A program made the translations under genes and the position numbers. Shown one piece after another: positions 8,307 to 17,772 of a stretch of DNA of 64,000 nt. Every line of letters begins with the position of its first letter. Positions within the stretch are counted from its first letter, which is position 1. The notes under the pieces were generated by a model. That model searched no databases and was not told the origin of the DNA. It was given only the letters and a program-made list of their open reading frames with translations. This DNA comes from Acinetobacter sp. TGL-Y2 (GTDB lineage Bacteria > Pseudomonadota > Gammaproteobacteria > Pseudomonadales > Moraxellaceae): assembly GCF_001612555.1 (NCBI RefSeq), contig NZ_CP015110.1, positions 1,922,001-1,986,000 of the forward strand, in the 5' to 3' direction.

Positions 8307-11300
8307 ATGATGGACTCAAGAACCCAATTCGATCAGGCTAAATCAAGTTTAAATCCGATTACCAAGTTTAGTCACAAAAACGAATATGAAATTAAAATCA
8401 ACCATGCTTGGCGCCGATCAGAGCCAGAATGTGTTGAACATTTAATTGAAATCACTCAAATTGATGAAGATTTAAATCAAAAAATTTATGATTTGGCTTT
8501 TAATCTGGCGCATAGCTTACGTGAGCGCAAAAGTTCAGGCGGTAAAGCCGGCATCGTGCAAGGCTTACTCCAAGAATTTGCATTGTCTTCGCAAGAAGGC
8601 ATTGCCTTGATGTGTTTGGCTGAAGCTCTGCTTCGTATTCCAGACAGCGCCACCCGCGATTTATTAATCAAAGATAAAATCAATCAAGGCAACTGGAAAG
8701 ATCATTTGGGTCAAAGTAACCTGATGTTTGTCAATGCTGCGGCTTGGGGTCTCATGCTGACAGGCAAGCTTATGGAAACGCCGAAACAGCAAAGCCTGTC
8801 GAGTATGCTTACAGGACTCTTGGCACGTAGCGGACGCGGTATTATTCGTAAAGCCGTTGATGTTGCTATGCGCATGATGGGCGAACAGTTTGTCACAGGT
8901 GAAACCATTGAAGAAGCGCTGGAACATGCAGAAGTTTTAGAAGAAAAAGGCTTTCGCTATTCATATGACATGCTCGGGGAAGCGGCCCTCACCGATCATG
9001 ACGCCACTCGATATTTTAATGATTATACCCAAGCAATTCATGCGATTGGTCAAGCATCTGCGGATAAAGATGTTTATTCTGGTCCCGGCATCTCTATCAA
9101 ACTTTCAGCATTACATCCACGCTATCAGCGCTCGCAAATCGCACGTGTACATGATGAGTTGTACCCTAAAATTTTAGAACTGGCGGAGCTTGCGAAAAAT
9201 TATAATATTGGACTCAATATTGATGCTGAAGAAACAGATCGTTTAGAAATCTCACTCGAACTTCTAGAGCGCTTATGTTTTGAGCCGACACTCGCGGATT
9301 GGAAAGGCATTGGTTTTGTGATTCAAGCTTATCAAAAGCGCTGTTTATACGTGGTGGATTATATTGTTGATCTTGCTAAGCGTAGCAACAAGCGTTTAAT
9401 GATTCGTTTGGTCAAAGGGGCGTATTGGGATAGCGAAATTAAAAAAGCGCAAATCGATGGCATGTCTGACTACCCTGTTTTTACCCGTAAAGTGCATACC
9501 GATTTATCTTATATTGCTTGTGCAAAGAAACTCTTGGCAGCACCCGATCATATTTACCCGCAATTTGCCACCCATAATGCACAAACTTTAGCCACGATTT
9601 ATCAACTGGCAAATCCTGAGCAATATTATGTCGGGCAATATGAATTCCAATGCTTACATGGCATGGGTGAACCATTGTACGAGCAAGTAGTCGGAAATGT
9701 TGCCGATGCTAAACTCGGTATTCCTTGCCGTATTTATGCGCCTGTAGGCAATCACGAAACACTTTTGGCTTATTTGGTTCGCCGCCTACTTGAAAATGGT
9801 GCAAACACCTCATTTGTAAACCGTATTGCAGATAAGACTTTAAAAGTTGAAGATCTCATTGAAGATCCAATCCATGAAATTCAAAAATCGGCACAACTCA
9901 CTGGTCAAGTCGGTGAAAAACATACGGCTATTCCGCTCCCTCAAGATGTTTTAGAACCTGTTCGGACCAATTCTAAAGGACTAGATTTAGCTGATGATGC
10001 TGTTTTAGCTGAATTAAATCAGATAGTTGCAGATTATACAAAAGCACAGTGGCATGCCTCCCCTTTACTTGGACAAGCCAAAGATCTAACAAACGCAGCG
10101 CCAAATGCAGAACTCGTTTTGAATCCATCTCAGCATCAAGATGTGGTGGGCTCGGTGATAGAAGCAACGACAGATCAAGTTAATCTCGCTTTAGATCAGG
10201 CTATGATTGCGCAAGCAGATTGGTCAAACTTAGCTGTGACTGCACGTGCCGATATTTTATTTAAAGCTGCAGATTTGATGGAAGCGCGTATACAAGAGTT
10301 GATGGTACTGCTCTGCCGTGAGAGTGGCAAAACCTATTCCAACGGGATTGCTGAAGTTCGTGAAGCCGTTGATTTCATGCGTTACTACGCTTCGCAAATA
10401 CATAGCGTTCAAACTGACGGCGCAATCAAAGCTTTAGGCACTGTACTTTGTATCAGTCCGTGGAATTTTCCTTTGGCTATTTTTTCTGGGCAAATTTCTG
10501 CCGCACTTGCGGTAGGTAACTGCGTTATTGCCAAACCTGCGGAACAAACCCCACTCATTGCCTCTGAAGCAGTCAAAATTTTATGGCAAGCAGGTGTACC
10601 AAAATCTGTATTACAGCTTTTACCTGGACGCGGTGAAACCGTAGGTACACAGTTGTCTGTTGATGATCGTATTCACGGCATCATGTTTACAGGTTCCACT
10701 GAAGTGGCGAAAATTTTACACAAAACCGTATCTCAACGCTTAAGCCCTGCCGGCTTACCCATTCCCCTGATTGCGGAAACCGGCGGTCAAAATGCCATGA
10801 TTGTTGACTCATCAGCATTGACTGAACAAGTGGTTTTGGATGCCGTCAACTCGGCTTTTGATAGTGCAGGTCAACGTTGTTCTGCATTACGAGTGCTCTG
10901 TGTGCAAAAAGACAATGCTGAAACGCTCATCCAAATGCTCAAAGGTGCGATGAAACAGCTTAATGTCGGTCAGCCGCAATTCTTAAGTACCGATGTCGGT
11001 CCTGTGATTGATGCTGAAGCGCAAACTAATATTCAAAAACATATTGATCATATGCGTGCCAAAGGTTATCCGGTCCATCAATTCATGCTAAATAAAAATG
11101 CAGAAGCGTTAAAATCAGGGACGTTTATACCACCCACGCTGATTGAACTTCCGCATCTGGATGATTTAAAACGCGAAGTGTTTGGTCCGGTTTTGCATGT
11201 GATTACCTACAAATACGGCGAACTGAAACAGCTTTTGGCACAGATTAATGCCAAAGGTTACGGTCTCACTATGGGCTTACATACGCGTATCGATGAAACC

Positions 11301-12059
11301 ATTCAGACAGTGATTGAGCAGGCACATGTCGGTAACCTCTACATCAACCGAAATATTGTGGGTGCTGTGGTTGGCGTGCAGCCTTTTGGTGGCGAAGGTC
11401 TTTCGGGCACAGGCCCAAAAGCCGGTGGTCCTTTGTATATGCATAAGCTGATGCAGCCAAACTCACTCGCTTTTGCGAAGCCTTTTGGTACACTGTCGCA
11501 AGTGGCTGAGCCAAATAATGATCAATCGCCACGTCAACTCTTTAAAACGTGGACATCTAAACATTTTCCACAGATAAATCTTGAAAATATTCATTCCCCT
11601 GTCGGTATCTACACTTTACCGGGTCCTACAGGTGAAACCAATCAATACACGGTTTTAGCACGTCAACGTGTGCTTTCGATTGCTCAAAACGAAGCGCAGC
11701 AACTGGCACAGTTAAATGCAATATTTACCGTCGGCGCTCAAGCGATTGTTTTAGCCGATAATGCTTTTGTTCTTCAATATCTACAAAGTATGCCAGAAGC
11801 CCTTAGACAACAAGTTGCGATGATTAAAGATCTCCATACTGGCGAATTTGATGCTGTTCTACATCATGGCAGCACCAATCAGTTAATTGAATTACAAAAG
11901 CATATTGCACAGCGTGAGGGCGCAATTATCGCGATCAACCATTTTAAAGACCACGAGTTGAATATTCCTGTTGAAGCTTTAGTGATTGAACGTGCATTAA
12001 GTATTAACACAGCAGCCGCAGGCGGTAATGCAAGCCTCATGACTCTTGAAGATGCTTAA
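8307..12059 (+). CDS. putA: bifunctional proline dehydrogenase / L-glutamate-gamma-semialdehyde dehydrogenase
   Basis: About 1250 residues; oxidises proline through P5C to glutamate. Order: an alpha-helical arm, the FAD-dependent proline dehydrogenase barrel (about 130-500; SYDMLGEAALT, GPGISIKLSALHPRY, RLVKGAYWD), then an NAD-dependent aldehyde dehydrogenase (about 590-1090; SPWNFPLAIF, AETGGQNAMIV, catalytic cysteine in SAGQRCSALRV) and a C-terminal ALDH-like domain. It lacks the N-terminal ribbon-helix-helix of E. coli PutA, so it is probably not autoregulatory, which fits the Lrp-type neighbour. An upstream TTG (8283) is in frame; the ATG at 8307 is preferred, although only a weak AGGAT lies ahead. 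Confidence 0.95.
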   Translation: MMDSRTQFDQAKSSLNPITKFSHKNEYEIKINHAWRRSEPECVEHLIEITQIDEDLNQKIYDLAFNLAHSLRERKSSGGKAGIVQGLLQEFALSSQEGIALMCLAEALLRIPDSATRDLLIKDKINQGNWKDHLGQSNLMFVNAAAWGLMLTGKLMETPKQQSLSSMLTGLLARSGRGIIRKAVDVAMRMMGEQFVTGETIEEALEHAEVLEEKGFRYSYDMLGEAALTDHDATRYFNDYTQAIHAIGQASADKDVYSGPGISIKLSALHPRYQRSQIARVHDELYPKILELAELAKNYNIGLNIDAEETDRLEISLELLERLCFEPTLADWKGIGFVIQAYQKRCLYVVDYIVDLAKRSNKRLMIRLVKGAYWDSEIKKAQIDGMSDYPVFTRKVHTDLSYIACAKKLLAAPDHIYPQFATHNAQTLATIYQLANPEQYYVGQYEFQCLHGMGEPLYEQVVGNVADAKLGIPCRIYAPVGNHETLLAYLVRRLLENGANTSFVNRIADKTLKVEDLIEDPIHEIQKSAQLTGQVGEKHTAIPLPQDVLEPVRTNSKGLDLADDAVLAELNQIVADYTKAQWHASPLLGQAKDLTNAAPNAELVLNPSQHQDVVGSVIEATTDQVNLALDQAMIAQADWSNLAVTARADILFKAADLMEARIQELMVLLCRESGKTYSNGIAEVREAVDFMRYYASQIHSVQTDGAIKALGTVLCISPWNFPLAIFSGQISAALAVGNCVIAKPAEQTPLIASEAVKILWQAGVPKSVLQLLPGRGETVGTQLSVDDRIHGIMFTGSTEVAKILHKTVSQRLSPAGLPIPLIAETGGQNAMIVDSSALTEQVVLDAVNSAFDSAGQRCSALRVLCVQKDNAETLIQMLKGAMKQLNVGQPQFLSTDVGPVIDAEAQTNIQKHIDHMRAKGYPVHQFMLNKNAEALKSGTFIPPTLIELPHLDDLKREVFGPVLHVITYKYGELKQLLAQINAKGYGLTMGLHTRIDETIQTVIEQAHVGNLYINRNIVGAVVGVQPFGGEGLSGTGPKAGGPLYMHKLMQPNSLAFAKPFGTLSQVAEPNNDQSPRQLFKTWTSKHFPQINLENIHSPVGIYTLPGPTGETNQYTVLARQRVLSIAQNEAQQLAQLNAIFTVGAQAIVLADNAFVLQYLQSMPEALRQQVAMIKDLHTGEFDAVLHHGSTNQLIELQKHIAQREGAIIAINHFKDHELNIPVEALVIERALSINTAAAGGNASLMTLEDA

Positions 12060-12093
12060 GCATAATCATTAAGCAATAAATTAAACAATGAAT

Positions 12094-12127
12094 AAAAAAT
12101 CCCAGTCACATGACTGGGATTTTTTAT
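12094..12127 (+). terminator. rho-independent terminator between putA and pepN (bidirectional)
   Basis: A perfect stem ATCCCAGTCA / TGACTGGGAT with a 2-base centre, flanked by A5 and T5 tracts. It lies between the convergent putA and pepN stop codons and can serve both. Confidence 0.92.
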
Positions 12128-12141
12128 TGAAGAATCAAAGT

Positions 12142-14751
12142 TTAAACACTGAGCATACTGTTCAAGGTTTCGCTGACATTTTTAGATTTCACCAAAGGTT
12201 TCAGTGATTCTAAGGTCGCTTTGACTTCTGAGCGCTGTGGCTCAGCCAATGTATACCAACGTGACAACACTTGCAGCAAACGAGAACCAACTATTGGATT
12301 TTTCTCATCGAGATATTTGGCGAGATTAACAAAGTGTTGCACACCAAAACTCCACGTATTCACAGGATTGGCATTTAATCCACCACTGACCGCACGAATA
12401 CGGTTCGGAACCGTCAAATCATAATCTGGATGCGAGGTTAAATAAGCAATGGTTTCAACAGTTGCTTGTGGATGTGATGCTTGAACCATAAACCACTGAT
12501 CCATCGACAATGCTTCATCTTTAAAGCGCAAATAAAAATCAATCAGAGCGGCTTCTGCTTGAGGCGCATCATTCCAAACCAAAACGCGTAAGGCACCTAG
12601 GCGCTCAGACATATTGCCGGTGGTTTTATACTGGGCATCTGCCAGTGCAAAGACATCTTCATCACCTTGACGCGCCATCATACTCAGCATAATGTTTTTC
12701 AGTGCGCGCACACCCATCGCTTGAGAAAATTCAGTTTGCGCTTTTGGATCTAAGGCCAAATAAGTCTGTTTACAGAATGCGCCCAATTCACGTGCGAGTT
12801 TATTGATTAAAGCTTCACGCTGTTCTTGAACTTTAAATGGATTGTAAGCTGTATCAATACGACTACCCAAGTAACCTTCTGACGGCACATCAAATAGACG
12901 TGAAACCAATAACGGATCTTTTTGAATTAAATTTGGAATGGTATTTTTAATGGCTTGAATATAGATATGGGCATCATGACCATTCAATAAAATACGTTCA
13001 AGCAAAGTTTGAGTGGCTTGCCATTGGTTAAAGCCATTGGTCTCAAACTGCATTAAAAATGCAAGCTCTTCATCTGAATAGTTAAACTCAAGATTTACTG
13101 GTGCAGAGAAATTACGCAGTAGCGATACCACAGGCTTAACAGTGACATTTGTAAATTCAATAGTTGCTGTCTCTGTATCAAATAAATACACGCCATCTTT
13201 GATGCCATTTTCCACCAAAGCCTCTGAATTTAACAGCAGTTGCTCACCGGTTTCTGCATTAAATAATGCCAGTGCCACAGGAATAGGCACCGCTTTTAAA
13301 TTTGGATATTTGGCGTGAGCTTTTAAGCTTTGCTTTAAAGTCAAACGATAGGTTTGAGCTGTGGCATCATATGCACCTTGCGCTTCAAGCTTTGGCGTAC
13401 CCGGCTGGTTATACCAAGTTAAAAATGCAGATAAATCAACACACGAACCTGCCGTCAATGAATCGACCCAATCTTCTACGGTAACAGCTTGACCATCATG
13501 ACGTTTGAAATACTCATCTGTCCCTGCACGAAACTTCTCTTTTCCAAGCAAGGTCGCCATCATGCGGTTAATTTCAGCACCTTTCTCGTACACTGTTGCA
13601 GTATAGAAGTTATTAATTTCGACAAAGTGATCTGGTCTTGGTGGGTGTGACAAGGGACCTGAATCTTCGGGAAATTGATGAGCTTTCAGCACAGCCACAT
13701 CATCAATACGTTGTACCGCAGCCGATTGTAAATCTTCCGAGAAAGACTGATCACGAAAAACCGTTAACCCTTCTTTTAAGCACAGTTGGAACCAATCACG
13801 ACAAGTAATACGGTTACCGGTCCAGTTATGGAAATACTCATGTGCAATCACCGACTGTACCCGCATAATTGCAGCATCAGTGGTGTATTCTTCATCTGCA
13901 AGTACACACGAGGTGTTGAAAATATTGAGACCTTTATTTTCCATCGCCCCCATATTGAACGCACTGGTCGCCACAATCATATAATTGTCTAGATCATAAG
14001 GACGACCATAATGCTCTTCATCCCAACGCATCGAGTGCTTGAGCGCTTCCATGGCAATATGACACTTTGGAATATCTTTTTCTTCAGCGTAGATTTCTAA
14101 AGCAACATCACGTCCTTCAGAAGTTACATAATGATCTTTGAATACCGCTAAATCTCCAATCACACAAGCAAACAAATATGCTGGTTTTTGGGTCGGATCT
14201 TGCCAAATGGCATAGTGGCGATCTGTACCTACGTCGCCTTTTTCCAGCAAATTGCCATTGGCAAGTAATACAGGGAATTTTTTATCGGCTTCTACACGTG
14301 TGGTAAATACTGACAGCACATCTGGGCGGTCAGGATAAAAGGTAATTTTACGGAAACCTTCAGGTTCGTTTTGCGTCACAAACAAATCACCGCTGGCTTG
14401 ATACAAACCTTCAAGCTGGGTATTTGACTCAGGGTGAATCACCACTTCTATATTTAAAATGACATCATCGGGGGCATCCACTATGACCAATTGCTCAGTA
14501 TCGAGTTGATACTCCGCTTCAGTCAATGCCTTACCATTTAATACGATCGATTTGAGTTCGAGATCACGTCCCAAAAGTACCAGATCGCCCGCCGTTTGGC
14601 GCTTCATCACTAAAGTGGAGTTGACGTTACTATAATCTGCGAAAACTTGAATATCTAAATGGATAGATTCAACTAAAAATGATGGTTTTTGATAATCTTT
14701 TAAGTAAACCGTTTGATCGGCCTCGATTACTGGATTTGCCGCGATATTCAT
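12142..14751 (-). CDS. pepN: aminopeptidase N (M1 family)
   Basis: 869 residues from the ATG at 14751, close to E. coli PepN (870). It is a cytoplasmic zinc aminopeptidase with broad specificity. It shows the exopeptidase motif GAMENKG and the zinc site HEYFHNW with the third ligand in LKEGLTVFRDQ, and a long helical C-terminal domain. The frame extends 22 codons further upstream, but those residues have no PepN character. AGGACATTTT just before 14751 is the ribosome binding site. The gene is convergent with putA and probably monocistronic. Confidence 0.95.
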   Translation of the reverse strand: MNIAANPVIEADQTVYLKDYQKPSFLVESIHLDIQVFADYSNVNSTLVMKRQTAGDLVLLGRDLELKSIVLNGKALTEAEYQLDTEQLVIVDAPDDVILNIEVVIHPESNTQLEGLYQASGDLFVTQNEPEGFRKITFYPDRPDVLSVFTTRVEADKKFPVLLANGNLLEKGDVGTDRHYAIWQDPTQKPAYLFACVIGDLAVFKDHYVTSEGRDVALEIYAEEKDIPKCHIAMEALKHSMRWDEEHYGRPYDLDNYMIVATSAFNMGAMENKGLNIFNTSCVLADEEYTTDAAIMRVQSVIAHEYFHNWTGNRITCRDWFQLCLKEGLTVFRDQSFSEDLQSAAVQRIDDVAVLKAHQFPEDSGPLSHPPRPDHFVEINNFYTATVYEKGAEINRMMATLLGKEKFRAGTDEYFKRHDGQAVTVEDWVDSLTAGSCVDLSAFLTWYNQPGTPKLEAQGAYDATAQTYRLTLKQSLKAHAKYPNLKAVPIPVALALFNAETGEQLLLNSEALVENGIKDGVYLFDTETATIEFTNVTVKPVVSLLRNFSAPVNLEFNYSDEELAFLMQFETNGFNQWQATQTLLERILLNGHDAHIYIQAIKNTIPNLIQKDPLLVSRLFDVPSEGYLGSRIDTAYNPFKVQEQREALINKLARELGAFCKQTYLALDPKAQTEFSQAMGVRALKNIMLSMMARQGDEDVFALADAQYKTTGNMSERLGALRVLVWNDAPQAEAALIDFYLRFKDEALSMDQWFMVQASHPQATVETIAYLTSHPDYDLTVPNRIRAVSGGLNANPVNTWSFGVQHFVNLAKYLDEKNPIVGSRLLQVLSRWYTLAEPQRSEVKATLESLKPLVKSKNVSETLNSMLSV

Positions 14752-15146
14752 AAAATGTCCTGATCTTGTTGTCTCATCAGAGAACGAATTCTTGTGTATG
14801 CAAAGATCATACGACAAGTTGATCCATCTGTCTGCGCCTTTGCTTTGTATTTATATATGGGCATTCACAGACCGCTTTTCAATTTATAGAATCAAATAAG
14901 CAAGTCATTTGGACTAATTTCAATCATTCGCAGCCATTTAAAAATTCAAATGCTAAAAGTGAATGATGCTGAAGATTTATTTCTAGCCCAGTCCCCAAAA
15001 TGGATTAGGGAAAATGTACTTAAAAGATGTTTAAGCATAAGGATTAGTCACGTTACATGGTGATTAAAGCGGATAAAGTGTTCTGCATAATTTGCAGATG
15101 TGTATAATCAATTTAACCTTTAATTTATTGTGTGTTGAATCTTTCC
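14752..15146. other. pepN / zinc-ribbon gene intergenic region
   Basis: About 395 bases between divergent starts. It is AT-rich and should hold both promoters. I found no convincing coding remnant, repeat or RNA. Confidence 0.6.
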
Positions 15147-16310
15147 ATGCTTCTTCAAATTCTGCAAAAACAGTTAGATGAAAGTTCACATTGCCCACTG
15201 TGTCAGGCAAGTATGTACTTCATAGAAGCCGAAGAATTTGAAAAGGAAGTGTTTTTTCATCAGTGCAAACACTGTCAGCATCAGGTTTTCCAAGATCCAA
15301 GCAAAACCTGCCACTGCGAAAGCTGTAAGAACAAACGTAAAAAAATGATGAAGGAAACCCGTCTTCAAGAACAGCGTAAAATCAGTGCCAAAAATAAAGA
15401 GGTCTATGAATATGATCTCAATCAACTGAGTTTTATCAATAAACTTTTTTTACTTAGCATTTTAGATCAGCAGGTGCATGAACATACCCATCACCAAGAA
15501 TTTATTCATTGGGAAAGTATTAAATATCACTCGATTACGCCAAACTATCTTTACCAAAATTATTTAGTTAAGCAATTGGTACGTGATCAAATATTAGTAC
15601 CCAAAGATTTTGCAGACGAAGCACATGATTATTATATTAATATTCGTCTTGATGGTTATTCTGAACCCAGCCTGTTTAGCATTACCCAGCAATTACGCAA
15701 TTTATTTTTTGAAAATTTGAGTTTGGGCGTCCCTTTTAAAGATGCTGACGAAGTTAAGAGTGCGCTGTACATGGTGCTGTACCAAGAAATCATTCAGTTC
15801 ATGCAATTTTACTGTCGTCCTTGGGGCATTCAAATTGCAGGCAACACTGCATTTCAAAGCTTTTGTTTTCGTCTTATGGATTCACTCGCGGTGGGACAAA
15901 TTTATTATTTGGTGCAAACTGCACTTGAATATCTCAATAAACAAAAACTGCTCAAAGCGCGCAATGAAAATTTCATCAATACGAATTTGCTCAAGAAAAC
16001 TTTAGAGCAATACCGTGAACGCTCACTCAACGAAAAATGGGAAACCTCAACCCTGCCTCGTTTACCCAATATGCCTTTTAGTAAAATGAGTGAAATCTTA
16101 TTTTTTAAATTTTTAGGCTATGATGAAAATATCTTTTTCCAACCGATTTGGCGCTCTTGGAAAAGTATTGAACCCCGTTTAAGTTTCTATTCGCAAAAGC
16201 GCTGTATGCATTGTGGCTCAAATGAGCTGACCGTTGAATATGATGCCAATGATTATGTTTCTCTGTTGTGTAGAAGCTGTAAGCATCAAGATCATTACTT
16301 TACCCAGTAA
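15147..16310 (+). CDS. zinc-ribbon protein of unknown function
   Basis: About 387 residues with cysteine pairs at both ends. The N-terminal region has CPLC, then CKHC, then CHCESC within about 45 residues, and the C-terminus has CMHC ... CRSC, which looks like a second zinc ribbon. The middle is helical, rich in aromatic and charged residues, with no recognised enzyme motif. A GTG at 15132 is in frame, but the ATG at 15147 leads directly into the conserved-looking part; no clear ribosome binding site separates them. It ends 9 bases before thiM and is probably cotranscribed. The function is unknown. Confidence 0.75.
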   Translation: MLLQILQKQLDESSHCPLCQASMYFIEAEEFEKEVFFHQCKHCQHQVFQDPSKTCHCESCKNKRKKMMKETRLQEQRKISAKNKEVYEYDLNQLSFINKLFLLSILDQQVHEHTHHQEFIHWESIKYHSITPNYLYQNYLVKQLVRDQILVPKDFADEAHDYYINIRLDGYSEPSLFSITQQLRNLFFENLSLGVPFKDADEVKSALYMVLYQEIIQFMQFYCRPWGIQIAGNTAFQSFCFRLMDSLAVGQIYYLVQTALEYLNKQKLLKARNENFINTNLLKKTLEQYRERSLNEKWETSTLPRLPNMPFSKMSEILFFKFLGYDENIFFQPIWRSWKSIEPRLSFYSQKRCMHCGSNELTVEYDANDYVSLLCRSCKHQDHYFTQ

Positions 16311-16319
16311 GGCAATCCC

Positions 16320-17207
16320 ATGAATCATCTAGAACAACTGATCCAAGCAGAGCCAGCTCAAGAACAAACTGAAAATATTGAGCCTGAGAAATTGAATCCG
16401 CACGAGATTCTAGACGCTGTGATTGAAGCGTGGAAACAGCTCAAGCTCCAGCAACCTTTGGTGCAGTGCATTACCAACACTGTGGCCGCCAATTACGCGG
16501 CGAATATTTTACTTGCAGCGGGCGCGTCCCCGGCCATGATCGACAACCCTTTTGAAGCTGAAAGCTTTGTCAAAATCAGTGGCGCTTTAAGCATCAATTT
16601 AGGTACACCCACCACTGAGCAAATGCAAGCCATGCGAATTTCTGCGCAAACGGCGCAAGCCCATCAAACTCCATGGGTGCTTGACCCTGTTGGTTATGGA
16701 TCTGTTTTAAAATGGCGCTCAGACATGGTCGATGAACTAATCCAGTTCAAACCAACCGTTATCCGTGGTAATGCTTCTGAAATCAGTACCCTTGCAGGAA
16801 ATCAAGTTGAATCTAAAGGCGTCGATAGCACCTTAAATAGCGCAGATATGTATGATCAGGCACAAGTTCTGCTTGCACACACGGAGTGCGTCGCGATTTC
16901 AGGCGAATCTGATTTTATCGTATCAAAAGCGTGGGATGCCGTCATTCAAGTCAATGGAGGATCATTTTTACAACCTAAAGTCACCGCTACAGGTTGTGCC
17001 TTAGGTGCGCTTATTGCGGCGTATAGTGCCGTGACGACACCGACACTGGCATGTATTGCTGCACACGTGCATTTCGCAATTGCAGGCAAATTGGCGTTCG
17101 AACAAGCACAAAGCGTCGGCAGTTTTAATGTGGCATTTATGGATTATGTATACTCGATTGACGCTGAAATGATTGCGCAATATGCCGATATTCAGGTTTT
17201 AAAATAA
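16320..17207 (+). CDS. thiM: hydroxyethylthiazole kinase
   Basis: 295 residues; phosphorylates 4-methyl-5-(2-hydroxyethyl)thiazole in thiamine salvage. ThiM features are VQCITNTVAANYAANILLA, GASPAMIDNPFEAESF, LDPVGYG and the late ATGCALG, where the cysteine corresponds to the catalytic-site Cys/Asp position of the family. It is about 30 residues longer than E. coli ThiM at the N-terminus, a Glu/Gln-rich extension of unclear role. An internal start is possible, but none has a better ribosome binding site. No other thiamine genes or TPP riboswitch are visible nearby. A terminator follows immediately. Confidence 0.93.
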   Translation: MNHLEQLIQAEPAQEQTENIEPEKLNPHEILDAVIEAWKQLKLQQPLVQCITNTVAANYAANILLAAGASPAMIDNPFEAESFVKISGALSINLGTPTTEQMQAMRISAQTAQAHQTPWVLDPVGYGSVLKWRSDMVDELIQFKPTVIRGNASEISTLAGNQVESKGVDSTLNSADMYDQAQVLLAHTECVAISGESDFIVSKAWDAVIQVNGGSFLQPKVTATGCALGALIAAYSAVTTPTLACIAAHVHFAIAGKLAFEQAQSVGSFNVAFMDYVYSIDAEMIAQYADIQVLK

Positions 17208-17212
17208 TATGA

Positions 17213-17245
17213 TAAAAAAAGCCAATCAGATCAGATTGGCTTTTT
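17213..17245 (+). terminator. rho-independent terminator after thiM
   Basis: Stem GCCAATC / GATTGGC with a 6-base loop, preceded by A7 and followed by T5. It begins about 6 bases after the thiM stop. Confidence 0.88.
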
Positions 17246-17295
17246 AGTTCGGGATCAATTGATAAATAACAAACGAATCCAATCAACTCATATCA

Positions 17296-17664
17296 TCATT
17301 TTTGAACTTTAACTTTACGATAAAACGCTTTTGGCATTTCGACCAGTTCGACGCACAATTGAACCTCTAGACCTTGAGCCGAATAACCATCAAAGGTCTG
17401 TAAATAATCTGACAATGCATCTGACATTTTATTTTTTTGTTCATCCGTACGCCCACTCAGCGCCGCCAATTGAACAAAGATAAAGGCTTGATGATTATTC
17501 CCAAAACCAATCAGGTCATCTGAATTGAGCCGAGTACGGGATTTAATATCATACTCATGCCCGACTAAACCTGTATCAAATAAGGCTTGATTCAAACCGA
17601 GCAATAGTTTTTTCGTATCTAAATTTTGAATATTGGCTGAATAATCAACAAACATTTGTGGCAT
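17296..17664 (-). CDS. tautomerase, 5-carboxymethyl-2-hydroxymuconate isomerase-like
   Basis: About 122 residues. The chosen start (17664) gives Met-Pro at the N-terminus, so removing the Met would expose the Pro-1 that is the catalytic base of the tautomerase superfamily. AAAGGATATCATTT is a good ribosome binding site at this ATG, better than the frame's earlier start. The body resembles the CHMI family: LNQALFDTGLV, IKSRTRL and FIFVQLAALSGRT, then VELVEMPKAFYRK at the end. No aromatic-degradation genes lie nearby, so the physiological substrate is open. It is followed by the helicase gene in opposite order on the same strand, 108 bases away. Confidence 0.75.
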   Translation of the reverse strand: MPQMFVDYSANIQNLDTKKLLLGLNQALFDTGLVGHEYDIKSRTRLNSDDLIGFGNNHQAFIFVQLAALSGRTDEQKNKMSDALSDYLQTFDGYSAQGLEVQLCVELVEMPKAFYRKVKVQK

Positions 17665-17772
17665 AAATGATATCCTTTTTTTCAATTCACCGATCAGCTG
17701 ATCATGCTTAAATACTATTAGCTCAGTCCGATTGCCTCAATAGGACTTAGGTACTTTCTACCGTGATTAAAA

